Program-made: the position numbers and the translations under genes | Notes under the pieces: generated by a model | Seen by the model: only the letters and a program-made list of their open reading frames with translations | What the model was told of the DNA's origin: nothing | The model's database searches: none | From: Microcaldota archaeon | Lineage (GTDB): Archaea; Micrarchaeota; Micrarchaeia; Micrarchaeales; CABMGC01 | Direction of reading: 5' to 3' | DNA length: 11,830 nt | NCBI GenBank assembly: GCA_027314465.1 | Contig: DAHVAU010000059.1 | Span: 1-11,830, forward strand | Shown here: piece after piece, positions 1-6,698 of the stretch | Numbering within the stretch: the first letter of the stretch is position 1 | How the letters are laid out: every line of letters starts with the position of its first letter

Positions 1-76
1 ACTACAGTTCAGCTGCTTCAATCATGACTTTTTCTAGAAATTTTACGCTTAATCCCTCCACACCATAGAATGAGCA

Positions 77-149
77 TAGTCCCGCCCAGATTCGAACTGG
101 GGTACGCGGGTCCAAAGCCCGCGGTCCTTGGCCACTAGACGATGGGACT
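77..149 (-). tRNA. tRNA-Gln (anticodon TTG)
   Basis: Read on the minus strand this folds as a complete 73-nt cloverleaf. The acceptor strand AGTCCCA (149-143) is followed by T8, a D-arm GTCT/GGAC, an anticodon stem GCGGG/CCCGC with loop CTTTGGA, a T-arm CCCAG-TTCGAAT-CTGGG, and a 3' acceptor strand CGGGACT with discriminator A at 77. The anticodon TTG reads CAA (glutamine). CCA is not encoded. The seventh acceptor pair is an A-C mismatch (position 7 against 66); the other six pairs are Watson-Crick. No intron is seen in any loop. A minus-strand TATA-like element at 174-182 lies about 29 nt upstream. The identification rests on structure and anticodon and is secure. Confidence 0.95.
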
Positions 150-173
150 GCACTAATGATACCTGCCCGTACC

Positions 174-182
174 TTAAATAAT
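174..182 (-). promoter_or_regulatory. TATA box for tRNA-Gln
   Basis: Minus-strand ATTATTTAA, centred about 29 nt before the first tRNA nucleotide (149). This is the usual archaeal TATA-to-start spacing. It is the only AT-rich block between 150 and 240. Confidence 0.6.
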
Positions 183-285
183 GGTTGCGCCTGCCATTGC
201 ATAGCAGGCCATAGGGCCTATCTGATGCCATCTAGCAACTAGCCCATTGCCAGTGCCCTCATCCATATAACCGAGGCACCAAGAA
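183..285. other. Intergenic segment with a small hairpin
   Basis: I see no convincing gene between the tRNA-Gln promoter and the promoter of the small protein at 321. The segment holds an inverted repeat, GCCTGC (189-194) and GCAGGC (204-209), around a 9-nt loop, plus GGCC-rich sequence just after it. Its role is unknown. The antisense reading frame that crosses this region overlaps the gene at 321 and has no codon pattern of its own. Confidence 0.3.
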
Positions 286-290
286 AACAA

Positions 291-296
291 TATATA
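291..296 (+). promoter_or_regulatory. TATA box for the 321-566 gene
   Basis: TATATA centred 27 bp before the ATG at 321. No Shine-Dalgarno sequence lies between, so the transcript is predicted to be leaderless. This spacing decides for the ATG at 321 over the in-frame ATG at 330, which would be 36 bp away. Confidence 0.6.
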
Positions 297-320
297 CTTA
301 TCTGGGGCTTAACAATCCAA

Positions 321-566
321 ATGATTATCATGGCGAAGAAACCCTCACGGACAAGCAAGAAGGTCGAGTCATTCAATAGGTCGCAGGAAATATACAAGCT
401 TTTGGAGAAAGGCATCATAGAGAGCGAGGCCCTCATGGGCAGCGCGCTTGACAGGCCTGAAGATGACGCGCACATAACCGAGCTGCTTGAAAGCGCAACT
501 GATGTGGACAAGCAGCAGCGCAAGTCAAAGCCCTCTGGCTCTGCACCAAAGCGCCGCAAGGGCTAG
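321..566 (+). CDS. Small basic protein of unknown function (81 aa)
   Basis: I do not recognise this protein. It has three parts: a Lys/Arg/Ser-rich N-terminus (residues 1-15), a predicted helical, acidic middle (about 20-62, including LLEKGIIESEAL and ITELLESATDV), and a very basic C-terminus ending in KRRKG. Basic tails on both ends of a short helical core would suit nucleic-acid or ribosome binding, but no motif proves it. There is no signal peptide, membrane segment or cysteine. The start at 321 is chosen because a TATA box lies 27 bp upstream, implying a leaderless mRNA; the alternative ATG at 330 would remove three residues. The stop codon lies 4 bp from the stop of the convergent response regulator gene, so the two share a terminator region. 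That it is a real gene is likely but not certain. Confidence 0.6.
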   Translation: MIIMAKKPSRTSKKVESFNRSQEIYKLLEKGIIESEALMGSALDRPEDDAHITELLESATDVDKQQRKSKPSGSAPKRRKG

Positions 567-570
567 TCTA

Positions 571-1767
571 TCAGCGTTCCTTCCCTTCCTTTCCTATTGA
601 CAGCCTCACTCCGTCGTGCCCTCTTGTTATGGTTATGTCCAGCTCCTCGCTGCCCAGCATCTTCCTGAGCTCCTCGTAAGTGTATGAGCCTATATCGGTC
701 TTCTCCTTCTTGCCCTTGAGTATCTCGCTGCGCATCTCCATTATGTAGTCCTTCTTTATAGGGGCGTATGTCAGCTCGAGTTTGGGGGTCTCAGCCCCGT
801 ATATATCATCTATGCCAAGCTCTATTGGCTTGTAGCCCTCGCTCTGGTATATGAATGGCAGCACAGCAGAGAACTCTGCCTGTATATCTGTTATGAACTT
901 CTCCATGCTCTTCTGGTCCCCTCCCACCACGAAATCGTCGCCGTTAAGGAATCCGACGAAGAGCTTTGAGTCGCGCTCCTTGGCCTTGTCCTGCAGCAGC
1001 TGTGACACCAGCCTTAGTATCGTAACGCCTGAATCTGTGCCGAACCTGCCTGCGAACTGCGCAAGCCCCTCCACCTGTATTCTTCCAAGCTCGTATCCGC
1101 TCTCGTTCCCCTGCACCACCCTCTCCACAGCCTCCGATATCTTGTCCTCGTTAGGCAGGTCTACCAGAGGGTCGAACTTCTTCCCCTTCTTCTTCAAGAA
1201 GATCGTGACAAGGCTGCGTATCTCGACCGGGTCGAACGGCTTTCTCACGTAGTAGTCCGCGCCGTACTTTATGCCCTTGAATCTGTTTGTAGTGGGATCC
1301 ATCGCGCTGACTATTATGACTATTATGTCGCTAAGGCCCGGGTTCTTCTTTATGCTCTGGCATATCTCCAGTCCATCGGCGCCAGGAAGCATGAGGTCCA
1401 GTATCACAAGGTCAGGCTTCTCGTACTTTATCTTCTCAAGAGCCTCCTTGCCGTCAAATAGCTGCGTTATGTCAAAGCCCTTTCCGACAGCAAGGCCCAT
1501 CAGCTTGTTTATGTTCTTGTCATCCTCCACTATCATTATGCGCCTAAGCACCGGTTCGTTCTGCAGTATGTAATATGTCAGTATCCCCCCGCTGCTCCTT
1601 GATGCTATGGCGTTAGCATCCTCAAGCTCGCCCAGATCCCGCCTGAGCACTTCCTCTGCCACTCCCATAGACGTCGCAAAGCTCCTGAACTCGTTGTATG
1701 TTACCTGCTGCCTGTCATTGATCATAGATATTATGTCGGGTTTTATGTCTGCAGGTACGGAGTCCAT
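571..1767 (-). CDS. Response regulator: HTH - receiver - degenerate GGDEF
   Basis: This is a 398-aa two-component response regulator. Residues 1-70 look like a winged helix (helical, then a wing near SRSSGGILTYYIL). Residues 76-193 form a receiver domain with acidic pocket E81/D82/D83, phospho-acceptor D124 in VILDLMLPG, S154, and K176 in RKPFD. The C-terminal part (about 200-345) resembles a GGDEF domain: LVDLPN at 201-206 sits where LTGLPN normally occurs, and NGDDFVVGG (275-283) sits at the signature. The signature is NGDDF rather than GGDEF, so diguanylate cyclase activity is doubtful; a ligand- or partner-binding role is inferred. DNA-binding domains usually follow the receiver, so this order is unusual. 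A minus-strand TATA-like element at 1799-1810 implies a leader of about 10 nt. The likely partner is the histidine kinase at 2832-5102, but this is inferred from proximity only. Confidence 0.85.
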   Translation of the reverse strand: MDSVPADIKPDIISMINDRQQVTYNEFRSFATSMGVAEEVLRRDLGELEDANAIASRSSGGILTYYILQNEPVLRRIMIVEDDKNINKLMGLAVGKGFDITQLFDGKEALEKIKYEKPDLVILDLMLPGADGLEICQSIKKNPGLSDIIVIIVSAMDPTTNRFKGIKYGADYYVRKPFDPVEIRSLVTIFLKKKGKKFDPLVDLPNEDKISEAVERVVQGNESGYELGRIQVEGLAQFAGRFGTDSGVTILRLVSQLLQDKAKERDSKLFVGFLNGDDFVVGGDQKSMEKFITDIQAEFSAVLPFIYQSEGYKPIELGIDDIYGAETPKLELTYAPIKKDYIMEMRSEILKGKKEKTDIGSYTYEELRKMLGSEELDITITRGHDGVRLSIGKEGKER

Positions 1768-1798
1768 CTGATCGCCATAAGCTAAATGGCTGGAAAGG

Positions 1799-1810
1799 CA
1801 TAAATAAGTT
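1799..1810 (-). promoter_or_regulatory. TATA box for the response regulator
   Basis: Minus-strand AACTTATTTATG, centred about 37 nt before the ATG at 1767, leaving a short leader of about 10 nt without an obvious Shine-Dalgarno. It is back-to-back with the plus-strand TATA box at 1834-1840. Confidence 0.5.
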
Positions 1811-1833
1811 CTTTCCCGGAGATAGGCACAAAC

Positions 1834-1840
1834 TATAAAA
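1834..1840 (+). promoter_or_regulatory. TATA box for the surface protein gene
   Basis: TATAAAA centred about 34 bp before the ATG at 1871, giving a predicted leader of several nucleotides. It faces away from the response regulator promoter in the 103-bp divergent gap (1768-1870). Confidence 0.6.
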
Positions 1841-1870
1841 GCTATTCAATGCAAGTAGTCTGGTGTTACA

Positions 1871-2827
1871 ATGCCATTCCAGCACCACCGGTCAAGCAAG
1901 CCTGCCCTGATAGTAGCGGCGGCAGTCATTGTCATCATAATAGCCATTGCACTGTCTCTTGCTGCCAAGGCCCCCACAGTCTCGTCCACCTCAACCTTCA
2001 CTCTGGCTAACGGCTCTGCAACAACCTTCTACCTGCCCGATAGCGCCAATGCATCATCAGTGTACATTGCGTCGGCAAGCGGGTCAGGGGCAATGCTGTA
2101 TATAGGCCACAATCCTGTGCTCACAAACAAAATAGCAGTGGCAGACCTCTCGCCAGGGCAGTCTGTGAACGTAAGCGCAAGCCATGCTGCCCAGGCAGAC
2201 CTTCAGATAAAGCTCGTATCATCAAGCTCCGGCTCTGTGACCCTTGCTCTTACCTACGTTCCTAGCAGCCTTGGGGTCGCCGTGAGCCCCTGGTTATCCT
2301 ACCTGAACGCTACAACATCTCAGCATACCTATGCATCTACCAGTCCCACAACCCAGTCAACTACGCTCGCAACTACTTCTGTGACAACCACAGTGTCTGT
2401 AAACAAGACCCAGGCCGCGCTCGAGCTTGCCAACACAACCAGCTACGGTGTGCTCATAAACAAGTACAAGGCGCTATACCGCAGTGATGCAGGGGCCTGC
2501 ACAAAGACGCAGTATGACATAGACTACTCAAAGGCCTTCGGGGCGGTGCCCTCAGGACCGAGCACATTCGCCAACGTGAGCGTGGCCGTGCCAACAACAA
2601 TAATCTCTTCGATAACAAAGCTGTCCGCAGCCATGTACAATATAACCTACAGTTCAGTATCCGGAATAGGCACGTATCCTGCAATGCGCATAGAGTTCAA
2701 CGCAACCGGCCAGTATGTTGTCACTTCAAAGTTCATGGGCATATATCAGGGCGAATCGTATGCCACTGTATCAAGCGCATACCAGTCGATGAACTCGTCC
2801 GACGCGTGTGCCGCATACGTGCCTTGA
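1871..2827 (+). CDS. Membrane-anchored, Ser/Thr-rich predicted surface glycoprotein (318 aa)
   Basis: I recognise no family. The short basic N-terminus (MPFQHHRSSK) is followed by one strong hydrophobic segment at residues 12-33, best read as a signal anchor or uncleaved signal peptide that leaves the rest outside the cell. Residues 38-140 are rich in small and beta-branched residues and look like a beta-sandwich. Residues 147-177 form a Ser/Thr-rich linker typical of O-glycosylated stalks. A second domain (about 180-318) contains the only cysteines, C210 and C313, which could form a disulfide. Ten N-X-S/T sequons are visible (N47, N60, N100, N146, N178, N188, N235, N257, N277, N308). The stop lies 4 bp from the stop of the convergent histidine kinase. 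An S-layer-associated or sensor-linked surface role is inference. Confidence 0.75.
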   Translation: MPFQHHRSSKPALIVAAAVIVIIIAIALSLAAKAPTVSSTSTFTLANGSATTFYLPDSANASSVYIASASGSGAMLYIGHNPVLTNKIAVADLSPGQSVNVSASHAAQADLQIKLVSSSSGSVTLALTYVPSSLGVAVSPWLSYLNATTSQHTYASTSPTTQSTTLATTSVTTTVSVNKTQAALELANTTSYGVLINKYKALYRSDAGACTKTQYDIDYSKAFGAVPSGPSTFANVSVAVPTTIISSITKLSAAMYNITYSSVSGIGTYPAMRIEFNATGQYVVTSKFMGIYQGESYATVSSAYQSMNSSDACAAYVP

Positions 2828-2831
2828 TCAG

Positions 2832-5102
2832 CTAGCGCGCTGCTTCCTGGTGCTCTGCATTGTACTTGATCGTGCGCTTCTTCACCCTCTGCGAGATGGG
2901 CATAGTGAACGAGAACGTGCTTCCCTTGCCAGGTTCGGACTCAACCCTTCTCATCTCCCCCCCGTGAAGATGGACTATCTCCCTGACTATTGACAGTCCC
3001 AGCCCAGTTCCGGCCCCCTCCTGCTTTACAAGGCCCCTTCTCAACTGGAAGAATTTCTTGAATATCTTGGCCCTGTCCTCCTTGCTTATCCCTATTCCAG
3101 TGTCGCTCACCTTCACTATCACGTTGTTCCTCTTCTTTGATATGCTGACGCTGATGCCGCCATGCTCTGTGAATTTTATGGCGTTGCTGATCAGATTTGA
3201 GAATATCTGTATCATCCTGTTGGGATCTGCAGGTATCGGCGGTACGTCGTAGTCCACCTTCCAGTCGAAAGTCAGGCCCTTGTTCTGGCATGCCTGCTCA
3301 AGGGCCGTTATGCTGGGGTTGTTGCGTATGCTGCCAAGGTCCACGTCCTGCGTATCGAGCTTCACTATTCCTGAAGAGAGCTTGGCCACGTCAAGTATCT
3401 GCTTGACTAGCTGCAGGAATCTCTCAGACTCATCGTATATTATCTGTATGTAGTCCCTCTGCTCCTTGGTGAGGCTCGCCGAGTAGTCGGTGAGTATTAT
3501 CTTTGAGAAGCCCATTATGTTTGTTATAGGAGTCTTGAGATCGTGGGATATGTTGTAGATGAACTGCGATTTTAGGTCGCTCTCTGTTCTGAGCCTCTCC
3601 ACTTCCTTCTGCTCCTTCTCGAGCTGGCTCAGCAGCTCCTGGAACCTCCTCTTGGTGGCAAGCTCTTTTATGATCATAAGGAACCTCATCGTGCCGTCCG
3701 TAGACGGCATGGGCTTTATCGTCTGCACGCATGGGATCAGCGACCTGTCCTTGCGTTCCAGAAGGTTGACATACACGTCGGTAATTACTCCGTTGGACTT
3801 GGATATTGGCAGCGAGGCCACGATCTTGTTCTGGCTCTCGCTGTCTGCGCACATCGCGTATATGGGGGTGCCGATTACGCTCCTGTCAAGCCCGAACAGC
3901 GTCTCTGCGGCCTTGTTGTACGCGGATATGTATCCTGATCCGTTTATCTCCACCATCGGGTCATTGGACAGCGCCATCATCTCGGCCGGGGTGCGTTCCA
4001 GCGCGCCTACCTGCCTGTCATAGTCCTTGGATATGATGCAATTTATTGCGCCGCCCTGCCTGTAGGCCACTACCTTGACGGCGAACTCAACATCATTCCC
4101 AGGCCCGAGCACTGCGCGAGCGGTGTATTTTCTGTCCTTGGTCCCCTTTATCGCATTGCCGATGTCTACTGGCGATATTATAAAGTCTGTGAGCTTTCGT
4201 CCATGCGCTGCGTCAGTGCTTATCCTGAATACCGTCTCCAGGTTCGCGCTCGCCCATTCTATGCACAGGTTCTGGTCCAGAACCAAGAATACGTCATTGC
4301 CGGCGTTGTCCAGCATTCCTGCCCTGCCCTCGGCGTCCCGCAGTCCCCCCACGTCAATTACTGCCACGTGCATAAGCCCGTCGTCCACCTTGCTGGGCAC
4401 GAGATAGTATGCTGACGGGTCCTGGCTGTTGATTCCGGAAGCTTCAACCGCAAGGCCCTTCTTGATCCTGTCCAGGCCCCCCTCGCCAATGGAGAAGAAG
4501 TCATCTATCCCAACTCCGCCCAGCTCGCTCTGCAGCCTGCTTGCGTGCGCCAACGCCACCTTATTGGCCTTTACCACGGCTCCGTTGCCGTCGATTATGA
4601 ACTGCATGAACGCGTTGTTGAACGACGCGTCGAAATACCGCGCCACGCTAAGGCTCCTCTCCCTCTCATACTTGTACGATGCCTCTATGCTGATTATTCC
4701 TGATGCAAGGCTCAGCATGCCAACGTGCGCCTGCCCGAAGCCCTTCTCATCCTTTGACAGGAGCGTTATGGTGCCAAGGGCCTTTCCGTCATTGGACAGC
4801 GGCAGTATGGCGCAGCACCTGAAGCCGCTGTTGTAATACTCGATGAGCTCGTTGAACGCCGAGTAGTCGCTCAGGCTGTTGTCCACGTACGGTTTTCCTG
4901 TATTGAGTGCGACTTCGTCAGCAGGCAGCAGCTTGTCCATCTGCGCTGCATCCTTAAGTATGGCCCGCTCCACATCAAGCGCGCTCTTCAGGTAGTCGTT
5001 GAATCCCGAGAGCAGCTCGCGGTATCCCTGGGACTCCCTGCCTAGGCGTAGCACATCTGATATGATCCTTTCTTGTGAGGCAGGGGGTCGCATCCCTATC
5101 AT
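2832..5102 (-). CDS. Soluble GAF/multi-PAS hybrid sensor histidine kinase (756 aa)
   Basis: This protein autophosphorylates on histidine in response to a signal and would pass the phosphate to a response regulator. Domains in order: a GAF-like domain (about 25-145), three PAS-like units (about 155-250, 265-360 and 370-480; the third, with MVEINGSGYISAYNKAAE, is the clearest), a coiled-coil linker (480-512), HisKA with phospho-acceptor H520 in SHDLKTP, and HATPase_c with N-box N636/N640, G1 DTGIG (667-671) and G2 GAGTGLGLS (696-704). No membrane segment is seen, so it should sense a cytoplasmic cue through GAF/PAS. It has no receiver domain of its own; the nearest one is in the response regulator at 571-1767. 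The start at 5102 lies 28 bp from the shared TATA element at 5124-5136, indicating a leaderless mRNA. Kinase identity is certain; signal and partner are unknown. Confidence 0.95.
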   Translation of the reverse strand: MIGMRPPASQERIISDVLRLGRESQGYRELLSGFNDYLKSALDVERAILKDAAQMDKLLPADEVALNTGKPYVDNSLSDYSAFNELIEYYNSGFRCCAILPLSNDGKALGTITLLSKDEKGFGQAHVGMLSLASGIISIEASYKYERERSLSVARYFDASFNNAFMQFIIDGNGAVVKANKVALAHASRLQSELGGVGIDDFFSIGEGGLDRIKKGLAVEASGINSQDPSAYYLVPSKVDDGLMHVAVIDVGGLRDAEGRAGMLDNAGNDVFLVLDQNLCIEWASANLETVFRISTDAAHGRKLTDFIISPVDIGNAIKGTKDRKYTARAVLGPGNDVEFAVKVVAYRQGGAINCIISKDYDRQVGALERTPAEMMALSNDPMVEINGSGYISAYNKAAETLFGLDRSVIGTPIYAMCADSESQNKIVASLPISKSNGVITDVYVNLLERKDRSLIPCVQTIKPMPSTDGTMRFLMIIKELATKRRFQELLSQLEKEQKEVERLRTESDLKSQFIYNISHDLKTPITNIMGFSKIILTDYSASLTKEQRDYIQIIYDESERFLQLVKQILDVAKLSSGIVKLDTQDVDLGSIRNNPSITALEQACQNKGLTFDWKVDYDVPPIPADPNRMIQIFSNLISNAIKFTEHGGISVSISKKRNNVIVKVSDTGIGISKEDRAKIFKKFFQLRRGLVKQEGAGTGLGLSIVREIVHLHGGEMRRVESEPGKGSTFSFTMPISQRVKKRTIKYNAEHQEAAR

Positions 5103-5123
5103 TAGGTTATCTGCTGTAAACTG

Positions 5124-5136
5124 TTATAAAATATAA
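5124..5136. promoter_or_regulatory. Shared bidirectional TATA element (kinase / fibrillarin)
   Basis: The AT-rich block TTATAAAATATAA reads as a TATA box on both strands and is the only one in the 54-bp divergent gap. Its centre (about 5130) is 27 bp from the fibrillarin ATG (5157) and 28 bp from the kinase ATG (5102). Both genes would therefore be leaderless and share, or compete for, the same TBP site. Confidence 0.6.
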
Positions 5137-5156
5137 GCTTCGAATTATGTAGCGCT

Positions 5157-5816
5157 ATGGAAATCAATAAACTGTTCCCAGGGGTCTTCAGGGTAGACGG
5201 CAGGCTTGCCACAGCAAGCATAGCCAGGGGTGCGAAAGTGTACGGGGAGGACCTTACCGACCAAGGCGAGGTGCAGTACCGGATGTGGAATCCGTACCGC
5301 AGCAAGCTCGCCGCGGCGATAATAAAGGGTCTGCGCACGCTGTCCATACGTCCAGGATCGTCTGTACTGTATCTCGGCGCTTCCACAGGTACTACGTGCA
5401 GCCACGTGAGCGATATAGTTGGGGAGAAGGGCCTGGTATACTGCGTCGAGATGGCGGAGAGGAGCATGAGGGACCTGCTGAAGGTGTGCGAGAAAAGGGG
5501 CAACATGCTGCCCATACACAAGGACGCAAGGGATGTGGACTCGTACGCAGGAGACGTAGGTATTGCAGATGCCATATACCAGGATCTTTCAGCAAGGGAC
5601 CAGGACTCGATACTGCTACTTAACGCCAGGCTGCTAAAGAAAGGCGGCTATGCCTACGTGGCGATAAAGTCGCAGAGCATAGACGTGGCCGCCGATCCGG
5701 ACAAGGTATACGGCAGGTTCCTCTCAAACGTGTCAACAATGTTCTGTGTCGAGGAGCGCATAGACCTCATGCCGTATGACAAGTTGCATCTGTTCGTAGT
5801 GCTTAAGAAGCGCTAG
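5157..5816 (+). CDS. flpA: Fibrillarin-like rRNA/tRNA 2'-O-methyltransferase
   Basis: Archaeal fibrillarin is the catalytic subunit of box C/D sRNPs. It transfers a methyl group from S-adenosylmethionine to ribose 2'-OH in rRNA and tRNA, guided by sRNA together with Nop5 and L7Ae. At 219 aa it has the usual archaeal length. A short N-terminal region (LFPGVFRVDGRLATAS) precedes the family motif YRMWNPYRSKLAAAI (41-55). SAM-binding motif I is VLYLGASTGTT (70-80), with acidic E98 after it and D123 in KDAR. D143 in YQDLSARDQ, K171 in AIKSQSID and H211 near DKLHLF fit the family's catalytic K-D-K-H set. The start is set by the TATA box 27 bp upstream. Its usual neighbour nop5 is not in this window. 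It is followed after 42 bp by a zinc-ribbon gene with its own TATA-like element. Confidence 0.95.
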   Translation: MEINKLFPGVFRVDGRLATASIARGAKVYGEDLTDQGEVQYRMWNPYRSKLAAAIIKGLRTLSIRPGSSVLYLGASTGTTCSHVSDIVGEKGLVYCVEMAERSMRDLLKVCEKRGNMLPIHKDARDVDSYAGDVGIADAIYQDLSARDQDSILLLNARLLKKGGYAYVAIKSQSIDVAADPDKVYGRFLSNVSTMFCVEERIDLMPYDKLHLFVVLKKR

Positions 5817-5826
5817 TAGTGCTATG

Positions 5827-5837
5827 TAATTAAATCT
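5827..5837 (+). promoter_or_regulatory. TATA-like element before the zinc-ribbon gene
   Basis: TAATTAAATCT centred about 27 bp before the ATG at 5859, in the 42-bp gap after fibrillarin. It suggests that the 5859 and 6699 genes can be transcribed as a separate two-gene unit with a leaderless 5' end. Confidence 0.5.
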
Positions 5838-5858
5838 TTAGCCCGCCATAATTCAGTC

Positions 5859-6698
5859 ATGCCTATTGATTACTACCTGGAGATAGACAGGATTATCGCC
5901 TCCAGGATGGTCTGCAAAAGCTGCGGCATCAGGCCGTACATAATACGGGAATCGGGAGATACAGTCTGCTCATTTTGCGAGGCGTACGTGGCAGGCTCTA
6001 GCGCTCATCCAGTCTCCGACGCAGCTCTCTCAGCGGCTCTGTCGGGCATGGCCAAGGCGCTGTCCGAGCGAAAGTGGGAGGCAGGCGCAGAGCATGCAGA
6101 CGCAATAGCTGCCTCAGCAGATCCGCATCTTCTTTTCGGCGCAGCGGCATACTACAAGGCGTTCTCCGACTCTGTCTACAATGACGTGGACTACACCCTT
6201 GGCGGGTTCATGTATCCCAACGCAGCCAAGCGCAGCGACGAGCTGGCGAAGAACAAGAACAATGCTATGGCTCTCATATCAAAATCCAAGGGATACCTAT
6301 TCAATGCGCTGAAAGTAATAAGCTCAACTCACGGGCCTGACGCATCCACCATATTCATCGGGTTCATGGCATGCATGAAGCTCGGCAGGCTTCACCAGGC
6401 CTCGATGCTCAAAGGCATGCTGGACAAGAGCGCGCCAGAGACTATTCGCAGGTATGCTGAGATGGCATCATCAGTGACATTGAAGGCGCCTGATGCCCAG
6501 GCGCGCATAGACGCATGCTTCGACTCGGGGATAGCTAATTCGGCGTACTACCTCTCAAGGCATCTCGCGCTGAGTATGAGGCTCGACCAGGCCATAAAGG
6601 TCGCGCTCGCCTACCAGGCAAAGACGTCCACGCCAAACATCGCATACTTCACTAGCTGGCTCAAGGAGGTTGCATCAGCCTCAAGCTTCGGTGATTGA
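5859..6698 (+). CDS. Zinc-ribbon plus helical-repeat-like protein, unknown function (279 aa)
   Basis: I do not recognise this family. Residues 19-40 hold a CxxC...CxxC zinc ribbon: C19 and C22 in CKSCG, C37 and C40 in CSFC. From about residue 52 to the end it is almost wholly alpha-helical and alanine-rich, with helix pairs (for example ALSERKWEAGAEHADAIA, LGRLHQASMLKGMLD and LSMRLDQAIKVALAY) that resemble TPR or similar repeats, though I cannot fix a repeat length. No membrane segment is visible. This layout suits a cytoplasmic protein- or RNA-binding adaptor (inference). Its TGA stop (6696-6698) directly abuts the ATG of the GH15 gene (6699), so the pair is probably translationally coupled and functionally linked. 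Confidence 0.75.
   Translation: MPIDYYLEIDRIIASRMVCKSCGIRPYIIRESGDTVCSFCEAYVAGSSAHPVSDAALSAALSGMAKALSERKWEAGAEHADAIAASADPHLLFGAAAYYKAFSDSVYNDVDYTLGGFMYPNAAKRSDELAKNKNNAMALISKSKGYLFNALKVISSTHGPDASTIFIGFMACMKLGRLHQASMLKGMLDKSAPETIRRYAEMASSVTLKAPDAQARIDACFDSGIANSAYYLSRHLALSMRLDQAIKVALAYQAKTSTPNIAYFTSWLKEVASASSFGD

Noticed and set aside
2..202. 66-aa minus-strand ORF through tRNA-Gln
   Set aside because: It reads through a well-formed tRNA. The last 20 codons look protein-like but have no start of their own. Nothing else can be supported in 1-76.
239..559. 106-aa minus-strand ORF opposite the small gene at 321
   Set aside because: The plus-strand frame has a TATA box at 27 bp and a plausible basic protein. 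The minus frame is rich in Ser/Cys/Met and has no promoter.
3559..4023. 154-aa plus-strand ORF inside the histidine kinase gene
   Set aside because: It is antisense to the PAS region, whose protein is unambiguous. The predicted product is Ser/Leu-rich and of low complexity, as is typical of a shadow frame.
5102..5575. 157-aa minus-strand ORF overlapping fibrillarin
   Set aside because: It lies wholly antisense to a clear fibrillarin gene, and its protein is Ser/Pro-rich without family motifs.
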